64,000 nucleotides of DNA from Geoalkalibacter_A sp034189505 (GTDB lineage Bacteria > Desulfobacterota > Desulfuromonadia > Desulfuromonadales > Geoalkalibacteraceae): NCBI GenBank assembly GCA_034189505.1, contig JAXHUR010000005.1, forward strand, positions 1 to 64,000, written 5' to 3'. Shown here piece after piece: positions 41,416 through 50,024 of this stretch. The notes beneath the pieces were generated by a model, which worked only from the letters and a program-made list of their open reading frames with translations, had not been told where the DNA came from and ran no database searches. Position 1 is the stretch's first letter; each line of letters starts with the position of its first letter. The position numbers and the translations under genes were made by a program.

Positions 41416-42264
41416 TCAGCTCTTGGTCAGAATACGCAGAACCTGGGACAGGCGCGCTTTCATCTCCTGGCGGCGCACGATCATATCGACCATCCCGTGC
41501 TCGAGCAGATACTCGGAGCGCTGAAACCCTTCCGGCAGTTTCTGCCGAATTGTCTGCTCTATGACTCGAGGGCCTGCAAATCCGATCAAAGCCCGGGGCT
41601 CGGCAATGTTAAGGTCACCAAGCATCGCGAAACTCGCAGTGACCCCGCCGGTGGTCGGATCGGTGAGAACAGAGATGAAAGGCAGCCCCGCCGCCTTGAG
41701 CTTGGCCAGCGCGGCACTGGTTTTTGCCATCTGCATCAGCGAAAGAATGCTCTCCTGCATGCGTGCTCCGCCGGAGGAGCTGAAAATCAGTACCGGCGTG
41801 CGATCCGCAAGGCCGCGTTCAATGACCCGGGTAATCTTTTCCCCGACCACCGAGCCCATGCTGCCGCCCATGAACCCGAAATCGAACACCGCCACAGCCA
41901 CCGGCAGCGCTTCAATAGCGCCGGTGCCGCAGACGACGGCATCGCTCATGCCGGTATTCTTCATGGTGGTCTTGATCCGGTCCTTGTACTTTTTCGAATC
42001 CTTAAAGTCGAGAAAGTCGGTGGAATGCATGCCAGCGTCCATTTCGTGGAACGAATCCGCGTCGAGGATAAGTTCGATACGCTCGCGGGCGCTGATCCGG
42101 AAATGGTAATCGCATTTCGGGCAGACATTATGATTGCGCTCGATCTCTTTGGTGTAAATGATCTCGCTGCAGTTCTTGCATTTAGTCCAGATCCCCTCCG
42201 GCATCTTCACCTGCTTCTGCTCCACCGGCGCGATAGGCGCTTTCTGCTTTTTAAACCAAGACAT
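41416..42264 (-). CDS. accD: Acetyl-CoA carboxylase carboxyltransferase subunit beta
   Basis: A 282-residue protein. An N-terminal zinc ribbon with Cys29, Cys32, Cys48 and Cys51 ('CKNC' and 'CPKC') is followed by the carboxyltransferase domain with 'SSSGGARMQE' and 'TTGGVTASFAMLGD'. With AccA it moves the carboxyl group from biotin to acetyl-CoA to make malonyl-CoA. It lies 89 nt after trpA, in the usual trpA-accD-folC order. Confidence 0.96.
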   Translation of the reverse strand: MSWFKKQKAPIAPVEQKQVKMPEGIWTKCKNCSEIIYTKEIERNHNVCPKCDYHFRISARERIELILDADSFHEMDAGMHSTDFLDFKDSKKYKDRIKTTMKNTGMSDAVVCGTGAIEALPVAVAVFDFGFMGGSMGSVVGEKITRVIERGLADRTPVLIFSSSGGARMQESILSLMQMAKTSAALAKLKAAGLPFISVLTDPTTGGVTASFAMLGDLNIAEPRALIGFAGPRVIEQTIRQKLPEGFQRSEYLLEHGMVDMIVRRQEMKARLSQVLRILTKS

Positions 42265-42353
42265 GAATTTATCCTTATGAAAGGCCGAAAATCCGCAGCA
42301 AAACGGCTCCCCTGAAATTTATTTCCTCTTCACGGGGTCGCAGCCCCTGATTG

Positions 42354-43151
42354 TTAACTGAGCAGCCCCCGCTTCAAGGCCTGCACAAATTCAGCGACAC
42401 GGGGCACCAATTCTGAACTGCCGCCATGTTCTGCAATCACCTTCACCAGGGCGCTCCCCACCACAACAGCATCGGCAAAGGCACCTATTTCGGCCGCCGC
42501 CTCAGGGGAATCAATGCCGAATCCGACAGCAACAGGCACAGGGCTTTGCGCTTTCAAGGCGCCAACCGCTGCACGAATACCTTCGGGATCCGCACGGCGG
42601 CTGCCGGTCACACCTGTCATGGAGACATAATAAAGAAAGCCTTCAGCATTGCAGGCCAGCCTCGCCATTCTTTCCGGAGGCGTGGTCGGTGCGATCAGCT
42701 GAATCAGATCGATCCCGGCCTGCTTGAAGTCCGGATGCAGTTCCTCCCGCTCCTCGGCGGGTAGATCAACCAGCAGCACGCCATCGACGCCAGCCCGGCT
42801 GGCTTCAATGGCAAACTCCCGGATTCCGAATACAAAGACCGGATTGAAATATCCCATCAACACTATGGGGATATCGCTTTCGGCTCGAAAACGCGCTACT
42901 ATTTCAAGGATGCCCCGCAGACTCGCCCCCCCAGCCAACGCCCGTTCACTGGCTTTCTGAATGGTAGGCCCATCCGCCATCGGATCCGAGAAAGGCACGC
43001 CGAGTTCGATGATGTCCGCTCCCGCCACTGCCAGCGTTCTGAGCAGTTCCTCAGTCGACCCCAGATCAGGGTCACCGGCAGTGAGAAAGGGAATCAAGCC
43101 TGTCTCGCCACGCTTCTTTAAATTTTGAAAGGTTCGGGAGATTCGTCCCAT
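42354..43151 (-). CDS. trpA: Tryptophan synthase alpha subunit
   Basis: A 265-residue TIM barrel. 'IPFLTAGDPDLG' and 'IELGVPFSDPMADGPTIQ' carry the catalytic Glu/Asp region. It cleaves indole-3-glycerol phosphate to indole, which passes to TrpB. Unusually it is not next to trpB: a DEAD-box helicase and an SRPBCC gene stand between, about 1.9 kb. A good promoter-like sequence lies in the 59 bp before its start, so trpA may be transcribed with accD, folC and lptD rather than only with the rest of trp. Confidence 0.95.
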   Translation of the reverse strand: MGRISRTFQNLKKRGETGLIPFLTAGDPDLGSTEELLRTLAVAGADIIELGVPFSDPMADGPTIQKASERALAGGASLRGILEIVARFRAESDIPIVLMGYFNPVFVFGIREFAIEASRAGVDGVLLVDLPAEEREELHPDFKQAGIDLIQLIAPTTPPERMARLACNAEGFLYYVSMTGVTGSRRADPEGIRAAVGALKAQSPVPVAVGFGIDSPEAAAEIGAFADAVVVGSALVKVIAEHGGSSELVPRVAEFVQALKRGLLS

Positions 43152-43178
43152 GTCACATCTCGATAGTAAATTTCAATT

Positions 43179-43207
43179 GTTATAAGAAAAATGTACTTTG
43201 TTTGCAA
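43179..43207 (-). promoter_or_regulatory. Likely promoter of trpA-accD-folC-lptD
   Basis: Minus-strand TTGCAA (43202-43207) and TATAAC (43179-43184) are 17 nt apart, in the AT-rich gap between the SRPBCC gene and trpA. The -10 matches five of six consensus bases and the spacing is ideal. Confidence 0.55.
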
Positions 43208-43210
43208 CCA

Positions 43211-43729
43211 TCATCTTGCCCCATCCACGTCCACTGTCACCAGGCGGTCGCGCATGGCCTCAAGCACCTGACGATGATAGGATTCAAAATTCTGCCGTCC
43301 CGTCAGGCGCGCGAGAAAAGCCTGCGGCCCACGGATGGTGCTGCTCAAAGTCACTTCGGTACCGTGCTGGTGAGCGGAAAGTCTTAAACCGGTGCGTGTG
43401 CTGCTTCCGAGAACACCGTCGCGAATCCAGCTCAGCTGCTTATGCCTCACGATCGATTCTATCGTGGCCGGCAGTGCTTCGGCGTCCCCTTGCAGGGTCA
43501 ATTCAAAACGCGCACCCGCCTGCAGCCTGGGGACCACGCGGGCGGCCTCAACGCCTGGCCACCATTGCGGCCATGCGGATACGGCCGCCAGAAAATCCCA
43601 GGTCTGCTCAAGAGGCGTTTCAATGATGATGGAATCCTCCACCGAAAAAACAGACTGACTGGTAGTCGCCATCATGACACCGAAGGCAATCAACGTCAGG
43701 GTCAAAAGTGCAGCGAGTTTTTTCAGCAT
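43211..43729 (-). CDS. Secreted or membrane-anchored SRPBCC-fold protein
   Basis: A 172-residue protein with an N-terminal hydrophobic segment (about 5-23) that looks like a signal peptide or anchor. An SRPBCC/polyketide-cyclase-like domain (about 33-172) follows, with 'IIIETPLEQTWDFLAAVSAWPQWWPGVEAARVV', 'RFELTLQG' and a C-terminal amphipathic helix. The fold binds hydrophobic ligands; a specific ligand cannot be named. The start is taken at the ATG at 43729, which leads directly into the hydrophobic segment; the frame runs to 43750. It lies between the DEAD-box helicase and trpA, with no obvious role in tryptophan synthesis. Confidence 0.78.
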   Translation of the reverse strand: MLKKLAALLTLTLIAFGVMMATTSQSVFSVEDSIIIETPLEQTWDFLAAVSAWPQWWPGVEAARVVPRLQAGARFELTLQGDAEALPATIESIVRHKQLSWIRDGVLGSSTRTGLRLSAHQHGTEVTLSSTIRGPQAFLARLTGRQNFESYHRQVLEAMRDRLVTVDVDGAR

Positions 43730-43786
43730 TGCATCTTCCCTCGCCCCCAAAAGACCTTAAAGACCCACAGGTAAAGGCTCTACCTC

Positions 43787-45067
43787 TCAAGATCCTGCCG
43801 GTTTGCTCCCTTCGGGCTTACGCCGCGACGGCCGCCGACGCCGGGAGGTCTTCTTTTTTTCCGCGCCGCTGGTTTTCTTTTCCGGCACCGGAGCCTTCTT
43901 GCGCGGATGGGGTCGTTTATAATCCCAGATAAAATCGTTTTCACCGGGGATGCAGCTCGGAACTTTGCGCCCGATGTATTCTTCAATATCCGGCAGATGC
44001 AGGACCAGGTTTTCATCCGCCAGAGAAAATGCCTTACCCTTAGCACCGGCGCGGGCAGTCCGTCCGATCCGGTGAACATAGTCTTCCGGGTCCTCCGGCA
44101 GGTCGTAGTTGATGACGTGACTGACATCGTCAATATGAATTCCACGCGAAGCGACGTCAGTCGCCACCAGCGCCCGCAGGCGTCCCTGCTTGAAATCATC
44201 AAGGATGCGAATCCGCTTCTTCTGCGGGATATCGCCCGAGAGAACGGCGGCCTTGAAATTATTCACCTTGAGACGCTCGGTCAGATGTTCAGCTTCTTTC
44301 TTGGTGTTGACAAAAATCATGATTCGATCGGCATTCTCTTCCTGCGCCAGCAGCCCGAGCAGCAGCGGAAACTTCTCCCGGCGCGACACATGAAACAAGA
44401 GCTGCTCGACCAACTCGGCCGTAACCTGTTCCGGCTCGACCTCAACCTGCTCTGCCACATTCATGAATTCGTAGGCCAGCTCCCGTACCCGATGGGACAT
44501 CGTGGCGGAAAAGAGCATGGTCTGCCGCTGGCTAAAAGGAGGAAGCCGGCGCAGGATAAAGCGCAAATCGCGAATGAAGCCCATATCGAACATGCGGTCG
44601 GCCTCGTCGATCACCAGAAATTCGATATGGTTGAAACTGAAAACCTTCTGTTTGGCATAATCGATCAGACGCCCCGGAGTCGCCACGATCACATCGACAC
44701 CGCTGCGCAGTGCGTCGCGCTGTTTCTGATAATCAACCCCGCCGAATATCGGCTGCACCTTAAAAGGGCAGTGCGCTCCCAGGGCTTGAGCGTCGTCGTG
44801 AATCTGCGCGACAAGCTCGCGGGTCGGCGCAAGAATGAGCGCTCGCGGATGAGAGCCGGTCTTGCGAGGATTGCGCAACATGCGGGTAAAGAGAGAAATG
44901 AGAAAAGCCGCCGTTTTGCCGGTGCCTGTCTGGGCTTTGCCGGTCACGTCGTGACCGGCCAGCGCCAACGGAATCGACTCCTCCTGAACAGGAGTCAGGT
45001 CGGTGAATCCCACCGCCTCGATCCCTTGACGGACTTCGGCCGGCAGATCTAGTTCAGTAAATTTCAT
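43787..45067 (-). CDS. DEAD-box ATP-dependent RNA helicase (RhlB/RhlE-like)
   Basis: A 426-residue helicase. The Q-motif is 'FTDLTPVQEESIP' (21-33), motif I 'AQTGTGKT' is at 45-52, DEAD at 154-157 and SAT in 'LFSATMS', with 'YVHRIGRTARAG' as motif VI in the second RecA domain. The last ~50 residues are Lys/Arg/Pro-rich ('RRRRPSRRKPEGS'), an RNA-binding tail as in RhlB/RhlE. It remodels RNA, for example in the degradosome or ribosome assembly. It stands 51 nt after trpB in the trp cluster, co-directional. Confidence 0.9.
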   Translation of the reverse strand: MKFTELDLPAEVRQGIEAVGFTDLTPVQEESIPLALAGHDVTGKAQTGTGKTAAFLISLFTRMLRNPRKTGSHPRALILAPTRELVAQIHDDAQALGAHCPFKVQPIFGGVDYQKQRDALRSGVDVIVATPGRLIDYAKQKVFSFNHIEFLVIDEADRMFDMGFIRDLRFILRRLPPFSQRQTMLFSATMSHRVRELAYEFMNVAEQVEVEPEQVTAELVEQLLFHVSRREKFPLLLGLLAQEENADRIMIFVNTKKEAEHLTERLKVNNFKAAVLSGDIPQKKRIRILDDFKQGRLRALVATDVASRGIHIDDVSHVINYDLPEDPEDYVHRIGRTARAGAKGKAFSLADENLVLHLPDIEEYIGRKVPSCIPGENDFIWDYKRPHPRKKAPVPEKKTSGAEKKKTSRRRRPSRRKPEGSKPAGS

Positions 45068-45118
45068 GGATTTCCTTTTTGTGCCTCTCGCTGTTCAGCG
45101 AAGGGCGTGATTAAAAGA

Positions 45119-46312
45119 CTAGAGATCCACGCCCATCGCCTCGGCAACGGTATGAATATCCTTGTCGCCCCGCCCCGAAAGGCAGAGAACGATGATTTTT
45201 TGTGGTGACAGCTTCGGCGCAATCTTCATCACATGCGCCACGGCATGAGCACTCTCCAGAGCCGGAATGATGCCTTCAAGGCGGGTCAGTTGCTCAAATG
45301 CCTGCAAAGATTCCTCATCCGTGACCGAAACGTACTCGGCCCTGCCGATTTCATGCAAGTGGGCGTGCTCGGGCCCCACTCCGGGGTAGTCAAGCCCGGC
45401 GGAAATAGAATGCGCATTGATAATCTGACCGTCATCATCCTGGAGCAGGAAGGTTTTATTGCCGTGCAGCACCCCGACCCGCCCGGCGCCGATGGAGGCA
45501 GCGTGCTTTCCGCTGTCAATCCCGTATCCGGCGGCCTCGACGCCAATCAGGCGGACATCGCGGTCCTGAAGAAAGGGGTAGAACATCCCCATCGCATTGG
45601 AACCGCCGCCGATGCAGGCCACCGCAACATCCGGAAGGCGCCCCTCGCACTCCAGAATCTGGCTTTTGGTTTCTTCACCGATGACGGCCTGAAAATCACG
45701 CACCATCTGAGGATAGGGATGGGGGCCCGCGACGGTGCCGATGACGTAGAAGGTATCGCGCACATGGGTCACCCAGTAGCGAAGCGCCTCGTTCATGGCG
45801 TCTTTGAGCGTTGCACTGCCGCCCGTCACTTCATGAACCTTGGCCCCCAGAAGCTTCATGCGAAACACGTTGAGGGCCTGACGGCGAATATCCTCCTTGC
45901 CCATGAAAATTTCACATTCCAACCCGAACAGGGCAGCCACCGTCGCGGTCGCGACACCATGCTGCCCGGCGCCGGTTTCGGCGATAACCCGTTTTTTTCC
46001 CATGCGGCGTGCCAGCAGAATCTGCCCCACCGTGTTGTTCACCTTGTGGGCGCCGGTATGGTTGAGATCTTCACGCTTGAGATAGATGCGGGCGCCCCCC
46101 AGATGTTCGGAGAGGCGGCGGGCGTGATAAAGCGGCGTAGGCCGCCCCACGTAGTGGGTCAGATAATCGCGGAATTCTTCCTGGAATGCTGGATCCTGAC
46201 AGGCTTCGCCGTAGGCCAGCTCGAGCTCAATCAGCGCGGGCATAAGCGTTTCGGCCACATAGCGCCCACCGAACTGACCGAAATGACCTCGCTCATCAGG
46301 CATTTTACTCAT
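45119..46312 (-). CDS. trpB: Tryptophan synthase beta subunit (TrpB1 type)
   Basis: A 397-residue PLP enzyme, complete. The PLP lysine is Lys90 in 'HTGAHKVNN', the phosphate-binding 'GGGSN' is at 235-239, and 'LSGRGDKD' lies near the C-terminus with the serine that contacts the pyridine nitrogen. It condenses indole with serine. The start codon overlaps the trpF stop by 1 nt (TAATG). It is the functional beta chain here, because the TrpB2-like frame at 46966 lacks the catalytic parts. Confidence 0.97.
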   Translation of the reverse strand: MSKMPDERGHFGQFGGRYVAETLMPALIELELAYGEACQDPAFQEEFRDYLTHYVGRPTPLYHARRLSEHLGGARIYLKREDLNHTGAHKVNNTVGQILLARRMGKKRVIAETGAGQHGVATATVAALFGLECEIFMGKEDIRRQALNVFRMKLLGAKVHEVTGGSATLKDAMNEALRYWVTHVRDTFYVIGTVAGPHPYPQMVRDFQAVIGEETKSQILECEGRLPDVAVACIGGGSNAMGMFYPFLQDRDVRLIGVEAAGYGIDSGKHAASIGAGRVGVLHGNKTFLLQDDDGQIINAHSISAGLDYPGVGPEHAHLHEIGRAEYVSVTDEESLQAFEQLTRLEGIIPALESAHAVAHVMKIAPKLSPQKIIVLCLSGRGDKDIHTVAEAMGVDL

Positions 46313-46959
46313 TAATCAGACCTCGTTTGATTGACATTGCGAATAAACGCTTCGACCTTGAGTGGATCCTTCTTGCCTGGAGCACTCTCAACCCCGCTGG
46401 AGACATCAACAGCAAAGGGGTGAACAACGGAGATAGCCTCACCGACGTTGTCAGGATTAAGCCCCCCCGCCAGAATAACAGAACGGACCCGCGCAGCATC
46501 TGCCGCCAGATCCCAGTTGCAGCATTGTCCGGTTCCGCCGTAACTGTTGGGTACCCAGGCATCGAGCAGGACAGCGCAGTCGGAGAAACGCTCCACCATC
46601 GGCAACGAAGAGGATTCTCGCAAGCGCAGGGCCTTGATCACCCGCCGCCCGGCGATACGGCACTGCCCGGGTTCTTCATCGCCGTGCATTTGAATCATAT
46701 CCAGTGAACACATTTGTGCAATGCGTTCAATGCGTGCGGGCTCCTCGTTGACGAATAAACCCACCGTTGAAACAAAGGGGGGCAGGCGCCGGACGATTTC
46801 ACCGGCTTCTTCCGGTGCAATGCAGCGCGGGCTGCGATCATAAAAGACAAAGCCGAGGGCGTCCGCACCGCAGCGCGCCGCGTGCAAGCCATCCTCAACA
46901 GAGGTGATGCCGCAGATCTTGACACGTACCCTTGCTTCATTGCACCCGCTCACCCGCAC
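46312..46959 (-). CDS. trpF: Phosphoribosylanthranilate isomerase
   Basis: A 215-residue TIM barrel. 'VKICGITSVEDGLHAARCGADALGFVF' begins at about residue 12 and contains the catalytic Cys. The C-terminal 'ILAGGLNPDNVGEAI' with 'VDVSSGVESAPGKKD' carries the catalytic Asp. The start is GTG at 46959 with AAGGTGG close upstream, 6 nt after the TrpB2-like frame; a second GTG three codons later is possible. It overlaps trpB by 1 nt. Confidence 0.95.
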   Translation of the reverse strand: MRVSGCNEARVRVKICGITSVEDGLHAARCGADALGFVFYDRSPRCIAPEEAGEIVRRLPPFVSTVGLFVNEEPARIERIAQMCSLDMIQMHGDEEPGQCRIAGRRVIKALRLRESSSLPMVERFSDCAVLLDAWVPNSYGGTGQCCNWDLAADAARVRSVILAGGLNPDNVGEAISVVHPFAVDVSSGVESAPGKKDPLKVEAFIRNVNQTRSD

Positions 46960-46965
46960 ACCACC

Positions 46966-47568
46966 TTAACCGACTTTGGGCAGATTGGCCAGGGATGAGC
47001 GGATCAGCTCTTCGGGATAAGCGTAATCTTCGAGCCGCCCGGCCAGGTAGTCTTGGTAGGCCGCCATATCGAAATTTCCATGGCCGGACAAGCACAACGG
47101 GATGGTGCGCTCGTGTCCTTCTTCTCGGGCACGCACCGCTTCATCCACCGCCCCGTTGATGGCATGAGACGACTCAGGTGCCGGCACAATCCCTTCATCC
47201 AGCAGCTGGCTGACCAGGGCGCTGTCGCCAGGGTAGCGCAGGCTACCGGCATGAATGCCGGGCGGTACGAAATCATGCTCGAGGGTATACATTTTGGTGA
47301 TAGGGATCACATCCGCGCCCCACATCTCCATCAGATTCTTCCGGTAGGGCTTCCGGGTGAAACTGACCCGGACCATATAGACCGCCGTTTCAGTCCCGAA
47401 GAAGGAGTTGGCCAGTGCCACCGAGCAGCCAGAAATCAGATCTTCAGGGGCGGCCGGGGCCCCCGTGCGCGGATTGATGGCCGGCGCCAGTGATCCGCGC
47501 ATATCGGGAATCACGTTGTACCAGGCCATGGGAATCTGATCGTCCCTTAAAACAACTTGGGTCTGCAT
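46966..47568 (-). CDS. Internally deleted TrpB2-type tryptophan synthase beta chain (probably inactive)
   Basis: An intact 200-codon frame. The first ~44 residues ('IPMAWYNVIPDM', 'GPEDL'-like 'APEDL') match the TrpB2 N-terminus. The middle ('VYMVRVSFTRKPYRKNLMEMWGADVIP', 63-89) and the rest ('MYTLEHDFVPPGIHAG', 'IVPAPESSHAI', 'SGHGNFDMAAYQDYL') match separate later parts of the ~450-residue family. Three stretches are gone without breaking the frame: about 85 residues at about 45-49 (including the PLP lysine motif S-H-K-P-N), about 130 at about 89-92 (including GGGSN), and about 25 at about 124-127. It cannot bind PLP in the usual way. It has 1-nt spacing to trpC and 6 nt to trpF. Deletion sizes come from recalled homologues. 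Confidence 0.8.
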   Translation of the reverse strand: MQTQVVLRDDQIPMAWYNVIPDMRGSLAPAINPRTGAPAAPEDLISGCSVALANSFFGTETAVYMVRVSFTRKPYRKNLMEMWGADVIPITKMYTLEHDFVPPGIHAGSLRYPGDSALVSQLLDEGIVPAPESSHAINGAVDEAVRAREEGHERTIPLCLSGHGNFDMAAYQDYLAGRLEDYAYPEELIRSSLANLPKVG

Positions 47569-47569
47569 T

Positions 47570-48367
47570 TCAAACCTTCTCCTTCACTGCACCCAGCAGG
47601 CTTTGCAGTTTTGTCGCGATATCGTTGCACCGCATAAGGCTCTCGCCCACCAGAAACGCGTCGGCACCTGCTAGCTGCAACCGTTCGATGTCGGCACGGC
47701 TGTTGATGCCGCTCTCGGAAACGATCAGGCGCCCCGGCTGCACCTGGGGAAGCAGGCGTTCGGTCACGGACAGATCCGTAACGAAAGTGGACAGGTTGCG
47801 GTTGTTGATGCCGATCAACGGGGCAGATGTTGCCAGCGCCCGCTCCAGTTCAGACTCATCGTGAACCTCAAGGAGCACATCGAGGCCGATTTCCAGGGCC
47901 TGCTCGCTGAATTCACTCAGGCGCGAATCGTTCAGAGCTGCCGCGATCAGCAGGACCGCATCCGCCCCCGCATTACGCGCTTCGTAAAGCTGGTAGGCAT
48001 CGATGACAAAATCCTTGCGTAAGAGCGGCAGTTGCACCGCAGCGCGAATCAGGGAGAGATAAGCCAGATCCCCCAGGAAGAAATCACGGTCCGTCAGAAC
48101 CGACAGACAGGCGGCGCCGGCGCGCTCATAGATCCGGGCAATGGCAAGGGGGTCAAAATCGGCTCGGATCACCCCTTTGGACGGCGAACCTTTTTTTACC
48201 TCGGCGATGATGGCAGTTTGCTCGCGCGCCTTGTCGGCAAGGGCGGCCGCAAAAGAGCGCGCCGGCTCCTGTTCGGCCACACGCCTTTTCTGCTCGATCA
48301 GCGGCACGCGGCTGCATGCCTCGGCAACCTCTTCCCGCTTGCGTTTCAGTATACGGTCAAGTATCAC
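47570..48367 (-). CDS. trpC: Indole-3-glycerol phosphate synthase
   Basis: A 265-residue TIM barrel. The catalytic residues lie in 'IIAEVKKGSPSKG' (Lys/Glu region), 'LLRKDFVID', 'EVHDESELE' and 'GINNRNLSTF'. It converts carboxyphenylaminodeoxyribulose phosphate to indole-3-glycerol phosphate. The start is GTG at 48367 with AAAGAAAGG about 6 nt upstream, 14 nt after trpD. It is not fused to TrpF, which is separate here. Confidence 0.95.
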   Translation of the reverse strand: MILDRILKRKREEVAEACSRVPLIEQKRRVAEQEPARSFAAALADKAREQTAIIAEVKKGSPSKGVIRADFDPLAIARIYERAGAACLSVLTDRDFFLGDLAYLSLIRAAVQLPLLRKDFVIDAYQLYEARNAGADAVLLIAAALNDSRLSEFSEQALEIGLDVLLEVHDESELERALATSAPLIGINNRNLSTFVTDLSVTERLLPQVQPGRLIVSESGINSRADIERLQLAGADAFLVGESLMRCNDIATKLQSLLGAVKEKV

Positions 48368-48381
48368 AAAAAACCTTTCTT

Positions 48382-49437
48382 TCAGGTTATATCATTGGTC
48401 AGGCGGACCAAACCCTTGAGCCGTTCCAGAGCCCGGCCGCTATCCACGACTTCCGCCGCCATCTGCAGCCCCTGGGGGATGTCATCGACAATTTCGGCCG
48501 CGCACAGAGAGAAGGCGGCATTCAGGAGGATAATATCTCGGCGTGGTCCTTTGTCCCCCCTGAGGACGCTGCGTACAATTTCGGCATTGCATGCCGCATC
48601 CCCGCCGCGCAATTCGTCCAACTTGCAACGCCTGAGGCCGAAATCCTCCGGAGCAACATCATACGCGTTAACCTTCCCCCCGTTGATTTCGGCAATGTAG
48701 GTGGGCCCTGTCAGCGTCACCTCATCCATCCCGTCGCTGCCGTGCACGACAAACCCGCGGCGACACCCCAGGCGCGAAAGGACCTGAGCCATGGGAGTGA
48801 CCAGCGACGGCCGGTAGACGCCGAGCACCTGGCGGTTGGCGCCGGCCGGATTGGTCAAGGGGCCGAGAAGATTGAAAATGGTACGGATCCCGATCTCCTT
48901 GCGTGGCCCAATCGCGTATTTCATGGCGCCATGCAGCGCCGGAGCATACAGAAAGCCGATACCGAGTTCGTCGATGCAATTTTCGACCACCGACGGAGAC
49001 ACCTCAAGATTGACCCCCAGATGCTCAAGGACATCGGCACTTCCGCAGGCCGAAGACACGCTGCGGTTGCCGTGCTTGGCCACCTTGACTCCACAGGCGG
49101 CGACAATGAATGCCACAGTGGTCGAGACATTGAAGGTCTTGGTGCCGCTGCCGCCGGTCCCGCAGGTGTCAAGAATCGTCTCGCGGTCGATGTTGATCTC
49201 ATCGCGGTCAAGATCGAGCACCCCCCCGACGCGGATCGGCGTGGCATGGGCACGCATGACTTTGGCGGCGCCGGTAATCTCCTCCACCGTCTCCCCCTTC
49301 ATGCGCATGGCGGTGATAAAAGAGCCGATCTGAGCCGGGGTGGCTTCCCCTCCCATAATCTGATCCATCACTTCCACCATTTGCGCCTCCGGCAGGTCGT
49401 TTCCTTCAACAACTTGCGCGATTGCCTGCTTTATCAT
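48382..49437 (-). CDS. trpD: Anthranilate phosphoribosyltransferase
   Basis: A 351-residue enzyme. The glycine-rich 'DTCGTGGSGTKTFNVST' PRPP-binding motif and 'KHGNRSVSSACGSADVLE' are TrpD signatures, followed by 'RTIFNLLGPLTNPA'. It transfers phosphoribose to anthranilate. It is monofunctional; the glutaminase TrpG is a separate gene 19 nt upstream. Confidence 0.96.
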   Translation of the reverse strand: MIKQAIAQVVEGNDLPEAQMVEVMDQIMGGEATPAQIGSFITAMRMKGETVEEITGAAKVMRAHATPIRVGGVLDLDRDEINIDRETILDTCGTGGSGTKTFNVSTTVAFIVAACGVKVAKHGNRSVSSACGSADVLEHLGVNLEVSPSVVENCIDELGIGFLYAPALHGAMKYAIGPRKEIGIRTIFNLLGPLTNPAGANRQVLGVYRPSLVTPMAQVLSRLGCRRGFVVHGSDGMDEVTLTGPTYIAEINGGKVNAYDVAPEDFGLRRCKLDELRGGDAACNAEIVRSVLRGDKGPRRDIILLNAAFSLCAAEIVDDIPQGLQMAAEVVDSGRALERLKGLVRLTNDIT

Positions 49438-49456
49438 GGCCGCTCCGTTTCTTTCT

Positions 49457-50023
49457 TCAGGTCATCTCCAGAAAGTTTTTCAACTGGCGCTTTCCCGTCA
49501 GGGTCAGGATCGATTCGGGGTGATATTGAATCCCCCACAGGGGCTGTTCGCGGTGGGTCAGCCCCATGATTTCATTTTCTTCCGTCCAGGCGCTGATTTC
49601 CAAACAGGCCGGCAGGGTTTCCCGCTCGACGATCAGAGAATGGTAGCGCGTGGCGGCAAAGGGGTTGTCGATTTCGGCAAACAATCCTTTTCCGTCATGA
49701 AAGACATCGCTGGTTTTGCCATGCATCAAGCGCTCGGCACGAATCACTCGTCCGCCCAGCGCCTGCCCGATACACTGGTGGCCGAGACAGACGCCAAGCG
49801 TGGGAATACGGCCGATAAACCTGCGGATCGCGGCAACGGAGATGCCTGCCTGATCCGGCGAACAAGGTCCTGGTGAGATGACAAGCCGCTTTGGAGCCTT
49901 TTTCTCAATCTCATCCAATGTGATTTTGTCATTGCGGTAAATCTCGACCTCTTCCCCCAGCTCACGGAAATACTGCACCAGGTTATAAGTGAAGGAATCG
50001 TAGTTATCAATCATCAGCAGCAT
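49457..50023 (-). CDS. trpG: Anthranilate synthase component II (glutamine amidotransferase)
   Basis: A 188-residue class I amidotransferase. The nucleophile is Cys79 in 'GVCLGHQ', the oxyanion strand is 'SPGPCSPDQ', and the His-Glu of the triad is in 'QYHPES'. It supplies ammonia to TrpE and may also serve PabB. The open frame reaches 50350 but enters trpE; the ATG at 50023, 1 nt after the trpE stop, begins with the family N-terminus 'MIDNYDSFTYNLVQY' after three residues. Confidence 0.95.
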   Translation of the reverse strand: MLLMIDNYDSFTYNLVQYFRELGEEVEIYRNDKITLDEIEKKAPKRLVISPGPCSPDQAGISVAAIRRFIGRIPTLGVCLGHQCIGQALGGRVIRAERLMHGKTSDVFHDGKGLFAEIDNPFAATRYHSLIVERETLPACLEISAWTEENEIMGLTHREQPLWGIQYHPESILTLTGKRQLKNFLEMT

Positions 50024-50024
50024 G

